Shown here one piece after another: positions 1 through 11,440 of a stretch of DNA of 64,000 nt. Source of the stretch: Diadophis punctatus similis (Eukaryota > Chordata > Lepidosauria > Squamata > Dipsadidae); contig JALIGW010000061.1 of assembly GCA_023053685.1 (NCBI GenBank), positions 2,064,001 to 2,128,000 of the forward strand, read 5' to 3'. The notes beneath the pieces are model-generated. The model was given only the letters and a program-made list of their open reading frames with translations. It was not told where the DNA came from and searched no databases. Both the position numbers and the translations under genes were made by a program. Within the stretch, counting starts at the first letter, position 1. The number at the start of each line of letters is the position of its first letter.

Positions 1-2304
1 CTCCACCCCCAGCTTCTGTGAAATCAAATTACAATGGAGTGAGGTTTTTTTCCCAGATACTCACAGGTCTCAGCCAGGAACTCCACCCCCAGCTTCTGTG
101 AATTGAAACTACAATGCAGTGAGGTTTTGTTCCCCCAGATACTCACGGGTCTCAGCCAAGAACTCCATGGCCAGCTTCTGTGAATTCAAACTACAATGGA
201 GTGAGGTTTGTTCCCCCAGATACTCACAGGTATCAGCCAGGAACTCCACCCCAGCTTCTGTGAATTGAAACTACAATGCAGTGAGGTTTCTTCCCCCAGA
301 TACTCACAGGTCTCAGCCAGGAACTCCACGCCCAGCTTCTGTGAATTCAAACTACAATGTAGTGAGGTTTGTTCCCCCAGATACTCACAGGTCTCAGCCA
401 GGAACTCCACCCCCAGCTTCTGTGAATTCAAACTACAATGGAGTGAGGTTTTTTTCCCCAGATACAAACCTGTCTCCGCCAGGAACTCCACTCCCAGCTT
501 CTGTGAATTGAAATGACAATGCAGTGAGGTTTCCCCCCCCCCAGATACTCACAGATCTCAGCAAGGACCTCCACCCCCAGCTTTTGTGAATTTAAACTAC
601 AATGGAGTGAGGTTCCCCCCCCCATACTCACAGGTCTCAGCCAGGAACTCCACCCCCAGCTTCTGTGAAATCAAACTACAATGGAGTGAGGTTTTTTCCC
701 AGATACTCACAGGTCTCAGCCAGGAACTCCATGCCCAGCTTCTGTGAATTCAAACTACAATGGAGTGAGGTTTTTTTCCGAGATACTCACATGTCTCAGC
801 CAGGAACTCCAACCACAGCTTCTGTGAATTGAAAATACAATGCAGTGAGGTTTTTCCCCCCAGATACTCACAGGAATCAGCCAGGAACTCCACCCCCAGT
901 TTCTGTGAATTCAAACTACAATGCAGCAGGGTTTTTCCCCCCAGATACTCACAAGTCTCATCCAGGAACTCCACCCCCAGCTTCTGTGAATTCAAACTAC
1001 AATGGATTGAGGTTTTGTCCCCCAGATACTCACACGTCTCAGCCAGGAACTCCACCAACAGCTTCTGTGAATTCAAACTACAATGGAGTGAGGTTTGTTC
1101 CCCCAGATACTCACATGTCTCAGCCAGGAACTCCACCCCCAGCTTCTGTGAATTCAAACTACAATGGAGTGAGGTTTTTTCCCCGAGATACTAACAAGTC
1201 TCAGCCAGGAACTCCACCCGCAGCTTCTGTGAATTCAAACTACAATGGAGTGAGGTTTCTTCCCCCAGATACTCACAGGTCTAGGCCAGGAACTCCACCC
1301 CCAGCTTCTGTGAATTCAAACTACAATGGAGTGAGGTTTGATTCCCCAGATAATCACAGGTCTCAGCCAGGAACTCCACCCCCAGCTTCTGTGAATTCAA
1401 ACTACAATGGAGTGAGGTTTGTTCCCCCAGATACTCACAGGTCTCAGCCAGGAACTCCACCCCCAGTTTCTGTGAATTCAAACTGCAATGGAGTGAAGTT
1501 TTTCCCCCCAGATACTCACAGGTATCAGCCAGGAACTCCACCCCAGCTTCTGTGAATTGAAACTACAATGCAGTGAGGTTTTTCTCCCAGATACTCACAG
1601 GTCTCAGCCAAGAACTCCACCCCCAGCTTCTGTGAATTCAAACTACAATGGAGTGAGGTTTTGTTCCCCCAGATACTCACAGGTCTCAGCCAAGAACTCC
1701 ACCCCCAGCTTCTGTGAATTCAAACTACAATGGAGTGAGGTTCCCCCCCCCCAGATACTCACAGGTCTCAGCAAGGACCTCCACCCCCAGCTTTTGTGAA
1801 TTCAAACTACAATGGAGTGAGGTTTTCCCGCCGATACTCACAGGTCTCAGCCAGGAACTCCACCCCCAGCTTCTGTGAATTCAAACTACAATGGAGTGAG
1901 GTTCCCCCCCCCAGATACTCACAGGTCTCAGCCAGGAACTCCACCCCCAGCTTCTGTGAAATCAAACTACAATGGAGTGAGGTTTTTTTCCCAGATACTC
2001 ACAGGTCTTAGCCAGGAACTCCACCCCCAGCTACTGTGAATTGAAACTACAATGCAGTGAGGTTTTGTTCCCCCAGATACTCACGGGTCTCAGCCAGGAA
2101 GTCCACGCCCAGCTTCTGTGAATTCAAACTACAATGGAGTGAGGTTTGTTCCCCCAGATACTCACAGGTATCATCCAGGAACTCCACCCCAGCTTCTGTG
2201 AATTGAAACTACAATGCAGTGAGGTTTTTCCCCCCAGATACTCACAAGCCTCAGCCAGGAATTCCACCCCCAGCTTCTGTGAATTCAAACTGAAATGGAT
2301 TGAG
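1..2304 (+). repeat. Satellite domain upstream of the first 9-kb unit
   Basis: About 28 monomers; the window begins inside the array. The first half kilobase, including the NcoI marker at 165, matches 8.97-9.47 kb at an offset of 8,960 bp. From about 750 to 1,800 it matches 25.05-26.1 kb at an offset of 24,303 bp and 47.1-48.1 kb at 46,339 bp. From about 430 onward it also matches 57.84 kb onward at about 57,404 bp, changing to 57,323 bp near 1.25 kb because the distal copy lacks one monomer, then returning to 57,404 bp near 2.3 kb because the distal copy has one more. No gene is present. Confidence 0.85.
165..245 (+). repeat. NcoI-marker monomer class (CCATGG)
   Basis: A recurrent variant carries CTCCATGGCC in place of CTCCACCCCC, creating an NcoI site. 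It is normally preceded by ACTCACGGGTCTCAGCCAAG. Sites read at 165, 7749, 9125, 10901, 17277, 18654, 20430, 24628, 29387, 33823, 36647, 37210, 38987, 39554, 41333, 45292, 46664, 49977 and 56520. The two at 36647 and 39554 lack the usual upstream CGGG and AAG bases and therefore mark exchange points. Spacings between sites give direct copy offsets: 7749 to 17277 is 9,528; 29387 to 33823 is 4,436; 45292 to 46664 is 1,372; 37210 to 39554 is 2,344. Confidence 0.9.
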
Positions 2305-5300
2305 GTTTTTCTCCCAGATACTCACAGGTCTCAGCCAGGAACTCCACCCCCAGCTTCTGTGAATTCAAACTACAATGGATTGAGGTTTTTTTCCGAGATA
2401 CTCACAGGTCTCAGCCAGGAACTCCAACCCCAGCTTCTGTGAATTGAAAATACAATGCAGTGAGGTTTTTCCCCCCAGATACTCACAGGTCTCAGCCAGG
2501 AACTCCACCCCCAGCTTCTGTGAATTCAGACTACAATGCAGCGAGGTTTTTCCCCCCAGATACTCACAAGTCTCATCCAGGAACTCCACCCCCAGCTTCT
2601 TTGAATTCAAACTACAATGGATTGAGGTTTTATCCCCCAGATACTCACACGTCTCAGCCAGGAACTCCACCAACAGCTTCTGTGAATTCAAACTACAATG
2701 GAGTGAGGTTTCTTCCCCCAGATACTCACAGGTCTCAGCCAGGAACTCCACCCCCAGCTTCTGTGAAATCAAACTACAATGGAGTGAGGTTTTTTTCCCA
2801 GATACTCACAGGTCTCAGCCAGGAACTCCACCCCCAGCTTCTGTGAATTCAAACTACAATGGAGTGAGGTATTTTTCCGAGATAAACACAGGTCTCAGCC
2901 AGGAACTCCAACCCCAGCTTCTGTGAATTGAAAATACAATGCAGTGAGGTTTTTCCCCCAAGATACTCACAGGAATCAGCCAGGAACTCCACCCCCAGCT
3001 TCTGTGAATTCAAACTACAATGCAGCGAGGTTTTTCCCCCCAGATACTCACAAGTCTCATCCAGGAACTCCACCCCCAGCTTCTGTGAATTCAAACTACA
3101 ATGGATTGAGGTTTTGTCCCCCAGATACTCACACGTCTCAGCCAGGAACTCCACCAACAGCTTCTGTGAATTCAAACTACAATGGAGTGAGGTTTTTTTC
3201 CCGAGATACTAACAAGTCTCAGCCAGGAACTCCACCCGCAGCTTCTGTGAATTCAAACTACAATGGAGTGAGGTTTCTTCCCCCAGATACTCACAGGTCT
3301 CAGCCAGGAACTCCACCCCCAGCTTCTGTGAATTTAAACTACAATGGAGTGAGGTTTGTTCCCCCAGATACTCACAGGTCTCAGCCAGGAACTCCACCCC
3401 CAGCTTCTGTGAATTCAAACTACAATGGAGTGAGGTTTGTTCCCCCAGATACTCACAGGTCTCAGCCAGGAACTCCACCCCCAGTTTCTGTGAATTCAAA
3501 CTACAATGGAGTGAAGTTTTTCCCCCCAGATACTCACAGGTATCAGCCAGGAACTCCACCCCCAGCTTCTGTGAAATCAAACTACAATGCAGCGAGGTTT
3601 TTTTCCCAGATACTCACAGGTCTCAGCCAGGAACTCCACCCCCAGCTTCTGTGAAATCAAACTACAATGGAGTGAGGTTTTTTTCCCAGATACTCACAGG
3701 TCTCAGCCAGGTACTCCACCCCCAGCTTGTGTGAAATCAAACTACAATGGAGTGAGGTTTTTTTCCCAGATACTCACAGGTCTTAGTCAGGAACTCCACC
3801 CCCAGCTTCTGTGAATTGAAAGTACAATGCAGTGAGGTTTTGTTCCCCCAGATACTCACGGGTCTCAGCCAGGAAGTCCACGCCCAGCTTCTGTGAATTC
3901 AAACTACAATGGAGTGAGGTTTGTTCCCCCAGATACTCACAGGTCTCAGCCAGGAACTCCACCCCCAGTTTCTGTGAATTCAAACTGCAATGGAGTGAGG
4001 TTTTTTCCCTCAGTTACTAACAGGTCTCAGCCAGGAACTCCAACCCCAGCTTCTGTGAATTGAAAATACAATGCAGTGAGGTTTTTTCCCCCAGATACTC
4101 ACAGGAATCAGCCAGGAACTCCACCCCCAGCTTCTGTGAATTCAAACTACAATGCAGCAGGGTTTTTCCCCCCAGATACTCACAAGTCTCATCCAGGAAC
4201 TCCACCCCCAGCTTCTGTGAATTTAAACTACAATGGATTGAGGTTTTGTCCCCCAGATACTCACACGTCTCAGCCAGGAACTCCACCAACAGCTTCTGTG
4301 AATTCAAACTACAATGGAGTGAGGTTTGTTCCCCCAGATACTCACAGGTCTCAGCCAGGAACTCCACCCCCAGCTTCTGTGAATTCAAACTACAATGGAG
4401 TGAGGTTTTTTCCCAGAGATACTAACAAGTCTCAGCCAGGAACTCCACCCGCAGCTTCTGTGAATTCAAACTACAATGGAGTGAGGTTTCTTCCCCCAGA
4501 TACTCACAGGTCTCAGCCAGGAACTCCACCCCCAGCTTCTGTGAATTCAAACTACAATGGAGTGAGGTTTGATTCCCCAGAAACTCACAGGTCTCAGCCA
4601 GGAACTCCACCCCCAGCTTCTGTGAATTCAAACTACAATGGAGTGAGGTTTGTTCCACCAGATACTCACAGGTCTCAGCCAGGAACTCCACCCCCAGTTT
4701 CTGTGAATTCAAACTGCAATGGAGTGAAGTTTTTCCCCCCAGATACTCACAGGTATCAGCCAGGAACTCCACCCCAGCTTCTGTGAATTGAAACTACAAT
4801 GCAGTGAGGTTTTTCTCCCAGATACTCACAGGTCTCAGCCAAGAACTCCACCCCCAGCTTCTGTGAATTCAAACTACAATGGAGTGAGGTTCCCCCCCCC
4901 CAGATACTCACAGGTCTCAGCAAGGACCTCCACCCCCAGCTTTTGTGAATTCAAACTACAATGGAGTGAGGTTTTCCCGCCGATACTCACAGGTCTCAGC
5001 CAGGAACTCCACCCCCAGCTTCTGTGAATTCAAACTACAATGGAGTGAGGTTCCCCCCCCCCAGATACTCACAGGTCTCAGCCAGGAACTCCACCCCCAG
5101 CTTCTGTGAAATCAAACTACAATGGAGTGAGGTTTTTTTCCCAGATACTCACAGGTCTTAGCCAGGAACTCCACCCCCAGCTTCTGTGAATTGAAACTAC
5201 AATGCAGTGAGGTTTTGTTCCCCCAGATACTCACGGGTCTCAGCCAGGAAGTCCACGCCCAGCTTCTGTGAATTCAAACTACAATGGATTGAGGTTTGTT

Positions 5301-7433
5301 CCCCCAGATACTCACAGGTATCATCCAGGAACTCCACCCCAGCTTCTGTGAATTGAAACTACAATGCAGTGAGGTTTTTCCCCCAGATACTCACAAGCCT
5401 CAGCCAGGAATTCCACCCCCAGCTTCTGTGAATTCAAACTGAAATGGATTGAGGTTTTTCTCCCAGATACTCACAGGTCTCAGCCAGGAACTCCACCCCC
5501 AGCTTCTGTGAATTCAAACTGCAATGGAGTGAGGTTTTTTCCCCCAGATACTAACAGGTCTCACCCAAGAACTCCACCCCCAGCTTCTGTGAATTCAAAC
5601 TACAATGGATTGAGGTTTTTTTCCGAGATACTCACAGGTCTCAGCCAGGAACTCCAACCCCAGCTTCTGTGAATTGAAAATACAATGCAGTGAGGTTTTT
5701 CCCCCAGATACTCACAGGTCTCAGCCAGGAACTCCACCCCCAGCTTCTGTGAATTCAAACTACAATGCAGCGAGGTTTTTCCCCCCAGATACTCACAAGT
5801 CTCATCCAGGAACTCCACCCCCAGCTTCTATGAATTCAAACTACAATGGATTGAGGTTTTGTCCCCCAGATACTCACACGTCTCAGCCAGGAACTCCAAC
5901 CCCAGCTTCTGTGAATTGAAAATACAATGCAGTGAGGTTTTTCCCCCCAGATACTCACAGGTCTCAGCCAGGAACTCCACCCCCAGCTTCTGTGAATTCA
6001 AACTACAATGCAGCGAGGTTTTTCCCCCCAGATACTCACAAGTCTCATCCAGGAACTCCACCCCCAGCTTCTTTGAATTCAAACTACAATGGAGTGAGGT
6101 TTCTTCCCCCAGATACTCACAGGTCTCAGCCAGGAACTCCACCCCCAGCTTCTGTGAAATCAAACTACAATGGAGTGAGGTTTTTTTCCCAGATACTCAC
6201 AGGTCTCAGCCAGGAACTCCACCCCCAGCTTCTGTGAATTCAAACTACAATGGAGTGAGGTTTTTTTCCGAGATAAACACAGGTCTCAGCCAGGAACTCC
6301 AACCCCAGCTTCTTTGAATTGAAAATACAATGCAGTGAGGTTTTTCCCCCCAGATACTCACAGGAATCAGCCAGGAACTCCACCCCCAGCTTCTGTGAAT
6401 TGAAACTACAATGCAGTGAGGTTTTGTTCCCCCAGATACTCACGGGTCTCAGCCAGGAAGTCCACGCCCAGCTTCTGTGAATTCAAACTACAATGGAGTG
6501 AGGTTTGTTCCCCCAGATACTCACAGGTATCATCCAGGAACTCCACCCCAGCTTCTGTGAATTGAAACTACAATGCAGTGAGGTTTTTCCCCCAGATACT
6601 CACAAGCCTCAGCCAGGAATTCCACCCCCAGCTTCTGTGAATTCAAACTGAAATGGATTGAGGTTTTTCTCCCAGATACTCACAGGTCTCAGCCAGGAAC
6701 TTCACCCCCAGCTTCTGTGAATTCAAACTGCAATGGAGTGAGGTTTTTTCCCCCAGATACTAACAGGTCTCACCCAAGAACTCCACCCCCAGCTTCTGTG
6801 AATTCAAACTACAATGGATTGAGGTTTTTTTCCGAGATACTCACAGGTCTCAGCCAGGAACTCCAACCCCAGCTTCTGTGAATTGAAAATACAATGCAGT
6901 GAGGTTTTTCCCCCCAGATACTCACAGGTCTCAGCCAGGAACTCCACCCCCAGCTTCTGTGAATTCAAACTACAATGGAGTGAGGTTTTTTTCCCAGATA
7001 CTCACAGGTCTCAGCCAGGAACTCCACCCCCAGCTTCTGTGAATTCAAACTACAATGGAGTGAGGTTTTTTTCCGAGATAAACACAGGTCTCAGCCAGGA
7101 ACTCCAACCCCAGCTTCTGTGAATTGAAAATACAATGCAGTGAGGTTTTTCCCCCCAGATACTCACAGGAATCAGCCAGGAACTCCACCCCCAGCTTCTG
7201 TGAATTCAAACTACAATGCAGCGAGGTTTTTCCCCCCAGATACTCACAAGTCTCAGCCAGGAACTCCACCCCCAGCTTCTGTGAATTCAAACTACAATGG
7301 AGTGAGGTTTTTTTCCCCAGATACTCACAGGTCCCAGCCAGGAACTCCACCCCCAGCTTCTGTCAATTCAAACTACAATGAAGTGAGGTTTTTTCCCCAG
7401 ATACTCACAGGTCTCAGCCAGGAACTCCACGCC

Positions 7434-7514
7434 AAGCTTCTATGAATTCATACTGCAATGGAGTGAGGTTTTTTAACGCAGAAACTCACAGGTCTCAGCC
7501 AGGAACTCCACCCC
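7434..7514 (+). repeat. HindIII-marker monomer class (AAGCTT)
   Basis: A distinctive divergent monomer contains CACGCCAAGCTTCTATG, GAATTCATACTGC and a tract reading TTTTTTAACGCAGAAACTC instead of the pyrimidine-rich CCCCAGATACTC. I found eleven copies, by AAGCTT position: 7434, 8648, 10182, 16962, 18177, 19710, 23343, 36734, 38268, 40614 and 43927. Pairwise spacings show block copying: the first three and the next three are offset by 9,528-9,529 bp, and the interval of 1,533-1,534 bp is repeated at 8648-10182, 18177-19710 and 36734-38268. The class is absent from 23.4-36.7 kb and from 44 kb to the end, so it is a useful domain marker. Confidence 0.92.
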
Positions 7515-8199
7515 CAGCTTCTGTGAATTCAAACTACAATGGAGTGAGGTCCCCCCCCCGATACTCACAGGTCTCAGCCAGGAACTCCACCCCCAGCTTC
7601 TGTGAAATCAAATTACAATGGAGTGAGGCTTTTTTCCCAGATACTCACAGGTCTCAGCCAGGAACTCCACCCCCAGCTTCTGTGAATTGAAACTACAATG
7701 CAGTGAGGTTTTGTTCCCCCAGATACTCACGGGTCTCAGCCAAGAACTCCATGGCCAGCTTCTGTGAATTCAAACTACAATGGAGTGAGGTTTGTTCCCC
7801 CAGATACTCACAGGTATCAGCCAGGAACTCCACCCCAGCTTCTGTGAATTGAAACTACAATGCAGTGAGGTTTCTTCCCCCAGATACTCACAGGTCTCAG
7901 CCAGGAACTCCACGCCCAGCTTCTGTGAATTCAAACTACAATGTAGTGAGGTTTGTTCCCCCAGATACTCACAGGTCTCAGCCAGGAACTCCACCCCCAG
8001 CTTCTGTGAATTCAAACTACAATGGAGTGAGGTTTTGTTTCCCCAGATACAAACCTGTCTCCGCCAGGAACTCCACCCCCAGCTTCTGTTAATTGAAACG
8101 ACAATGCAGTGAGGTTTCCCCCCCCCAGATACTCACAGATCTCAGCAAGGACCTCCACCCCCAGCTTTTGTGAATTTAAACTACAATGGAGTGAGGTTT

Positions 8200-8211
8200 C
8201 CCCCCCCCCCC
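8200..8211 (+). repeat. C12 homopolymer
   Basis: Twelve consecutive C between GGTTT and ATACTC. The usual AG of CAGATAC is missing, as in other monomers that follow CTTTTGTGAATTTAAAC. The equivalent copy in the second large unit (17730-17740) has eleven C after four T, so tract length differs between otherwise near-identical copies. Confidence 0.9.
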
Positions 8212-11200
8212 ATACTCACAGGTCTCAGCCAGGAACTCCACCCCCAGCTTCTGTGAAATCAAACTACAATGGAGTGAGGTTTTTTTCCCAGATACTCACA
8301 GGTCTCAGCCAGGAACTCCACCAACAGCTTCTGTGAATTCAAACTACAATGGAGTAAGGTTTCTTCCCTCAGATACTCACAGGTCTCAGCCAGGATGTCC
8401 ACCCCCAGCTTCTGTGAATTCAAACTACAATGGAGTGAGATTTCTTCCCCCAGATACTCACAGGTCTCAGCCAGGAACTCCACCCCCAGCTTCTGTGAAT
8501 TCAAACTACAATGGAGTGAGGTTTTTTTCCCGAGATACTCACAGGTCCCAGCCAGGAACTCCACCCCCAGCTTCTGTCAATTCAAACTACAATGAAGTGA
8601 GGTTTTTTCCCCAGATACTCACAGGTCTCAGCCAGGAACTCCACGCCAAGCTTCTATGAATTCATACTGCAATGGAGTGAGGTTTTTTAACGCAGAAACT
8701 CACAGGTCTCAGCCAAGAACTCCACCCCCAGCTTCTGTGAATTCAAACTACAATGGAGTGAGGTTCCCCCCCCCAGATACTCACAGGTCTTAGCAAGGAC
8801 CTCCACCCCCAGCTTTTGTGAATTCAAACTACAATGGAGTGAGGTTTTCCCCCGATACTCACAGGTCTCAGCCAGGAACTCCACCCCCAGCTTTTGTGAA
8901 TTCAAACTACAATGGAGTGAGGTTCCCCCCCCCCCGATACTCACAGGTCTCAGCCAGGAACTCCACCCCCAGCTTCTGTGAAATCAAATTACAATGGAGT
9001 GAGGTTTTTTTCCCAGATACTCACAGGTCTCATCCAGGAACTCCACCCCCAGCTTCTGTGAATTGAAACTACAATGCAGTGAGGTTTTGTTCCCCCAGAT
9101 ACTCACGGGTCTCAGCCAAGAACTCCATGGCCAGCTTCTGTGAATTCAAACTACAATGGAGTGAGGTTTGTTCCCCCAGATACTCACAGGTATCAGCCAG
9201 GAACTCCACCCCAGCTTCTGTGAATTGAAACTACAATGCAGTGAGGTTTCTTCCCCCAGATACTCACAGGTCTCAGCCAGGAACTCCACGCCCAGCTTCT
9301 GTGAATTCAAACTACAATGTAGTGAGGTTTGTTCCCCCAGATACTCACAGGTCTCAGCCAGGAACTCCACCCCCAGCTTCTGTGAATTCAAACTACAATG
9401 GAGTGAGGTTTTTTTCCCCAGATACAAACCTGTCTCCGCCAGGAACTCCACCCCCAGCTTCTGTTAATTGAAACGACAATGCAGTGAGGTTCCCCCCCCC
9501 AGATACTCACAGATCTCAGCAAGGACCTCCACCCCCAGCTTTTGTGAATTTAAACTACAATGGAGTGAGGTTTCCCCCCCCCCCATACTCACAGGTCTCA
9601 GCCAGGAACTCCACCCCCAGCTTCTGTGAAATCAAACTACAATGGAGTGAGGTTTTTTTCCCAGATACTCACAGGTCTCAGCCAGGAACTCCACCCCCAG
9701 CTTCTGTGAATTCAAACTACAATGGATTGAGGTTTTTTTCCGAGATAAACACAGGTCTCAGCCAGGAACTCCAACCCCAGCTTCTGTGAATTGAAAATAC
9801 AATGCAGTGAGGTTTTTCCCCCCAGATACTCACAGGAATCAGCCAGGAACTCCACCCCCAGCTTCTGTGAATTCAAACTACAATGGAGTGAGGTTTTTTT
9901 CCCCAGATACTCACAGGTCCCAGCCAGGAACTCCACCCCCACCTTCTGTCAATTCAAACTACAATGAAGTGAGGTTTTTCCCCCCAGATACTCACAGGAA
10001 TCAGCCAGGAACTCCACCCCCAGCTTCTGTGAATTCAAACTACAATGGAGTGAGGTTTTTTTCCCCAGATACTCACAGGTCCCAGCCAGGAACTCCACCC
10101 CCAGCTTCTGTCAATTCAAACTACAATGAAGTGAGGTTTTTTCCCCAGATACTCACAGGTCTCAGCCAGGAACTCCACGCCAAGCTTCTATGAATTCATA
10201 CTGCAATGGAGTGAGGTTTTTTAACGCAGAAACTCACAGGTCTCAGCCAGGAACTCCACCCCCAGCTTCTGTGAATTCAAACTACAATGAAGTGAGGTTT
10301 TGTTCCCCCAGATACTCACAAGTCTCAGCCAGGAACTCCACCCCCAGCTTCTGTGAATTCAAACTACAATGGAGTGAGGTTTCTTCCCCCAGATACTCAC
10401 AGGTCTCAGCCAGGAACTCCACTCCAGCTTCTGTGAATTCAAACTACAATGGAGTGAGGTTTTGTTCCCCCAGATACTCACAGGTCTCAGCCAAGAACTC
10501 CACCCCCAGCTTCTGTGAATTCAAACTACAATGGAGTGAGGTTCCCCCCCCAGATACTCACAGGTCTCAGCAAGGACCTCCACCCCCAGCTTTTGTGAAT
10601 TCAAACTACAATGGAGTGAGGTTTTCCCCCGATACTCACAGGTCTCAGCCAGGAACTCCACCCCCAGCTTTTGTGAATTCAAACTACAATGGAGTGAGGT
10701 TCCCCCCCCCCGATACTCACAGGTCTCAGCCAGGAACTCCACCCCCAGCTTCTGTGAAATCAAATTACAATGGAGTGAGGTTTTTTTCCCAGATACTCAC
10801 AGGTCTCAGCCAGGAACTCCACCCCCAGCTTCTGTGAATTGAAACTACAATGCAGTGAGGTTTTGTTCCCCCAGATACTCACGGGTCTCAGCCAAGAACT
10901 CCATGGCCAGCTTCTGTGAATTCAAACTACAATGGAGTGAGGTTTGTTCCCCCAGATACTCACAGGTATCAGCCAGGAACTCCACCCCAGCTTCTGTGAA
11001 TTGAAACTACAATGCAGTGAGGTTTCTTCCCCCAGATACTCACAGGTCTCAGCCAGGAACTCCACGCCCAGCTTCTGTGAATTCAAACTACAATGTAGTG
11101 AGGTTTGTTCCCCCAGATACTCACAGGTCTCAGCCAGGAACTCCACCCCCAGTTTCTGTGAATTCAAACTACAATGGAGTGAGGTTTTTTTCCCCAGATA

Positions 11201-11400
11201 CAAACCTGTCTCCGCCAGGAACTCCACCCCCAGCTTCTGTTAATTGAAACGACAATGCAGTGAGGTTTCCCCCCCCCCCGATACTCACAGATCTCAGCAA
11301 GGACCTTCACCCCCAGCTTTTGTGAATTTAAACTACAATGGAGTGAGGTTTTCCCCCCCCCATACTCACAGGTCTCAGCCAGGAACTCCACCCCCAGCTT

Positions 11401-11440
11401 CTGTGAAATCAAACTACAATGGAGTGAGGTTTTTCTCCCA
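11401..11440 (+). other. Hybrid monomer at the 9-kb unit junction
   Basis: The left part reads GTGAAATCAAACTACAATGG, which in the equivalent copies near 20.94, 39.50 and 41.84 kb is followed by seven T and CCCAG. Here it is followed by TTTTTCTCCCAG, which is the tract found in the 2.30 kb monomer with GAATTCAAACTGAAATGG. The copy therefore joins the end of the first large unit to the beginning of the second, as expected for unequal exchange in register. A single substitution in the T tract would also explain the one base difference; the change of flanking order supports exchange. Confidence 0.75.

Larger units (their letters stand above)
2305..11427 (+). repeat. Large higher-order unit, copy 1 (about 9.1 kb)
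   Basis: This block of about 113 monomers matches the next block in order. Offsets rise stepwise: 9,124 bp for 2.36-3.6 kb, 9,284-9,285 bp for 3.8-6.9 kb, and 9,528-9,529 bp for 7.0-11.4 kb. The steps of 160 and 243 bp equal two and three monomers absent from this copy, near 3.69 kb and 6.97 kb. Between steps the sequences are nearly identical; for example 2365-2772 and 11489-11896 have the same reverse-strand translation over 135 codons. HindIII markers at 7434, 8648 and 10182 lie in this copy. The start is set by the hybrid monomer near 11.43 kb, which joins the end of this block to sequence like that at 2.30 kb. Confidence 0.88.

Noticed and set aside
845..1555. Family of 236-codon open frames (also at 2944, 4076, 12068, 13360, 25148, 47184, 60348, 61639)
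   Set aside because: Same satellite translation repeated with the HOR. Recurrence reflects DNA duplication; there is no sign of coding constraint.
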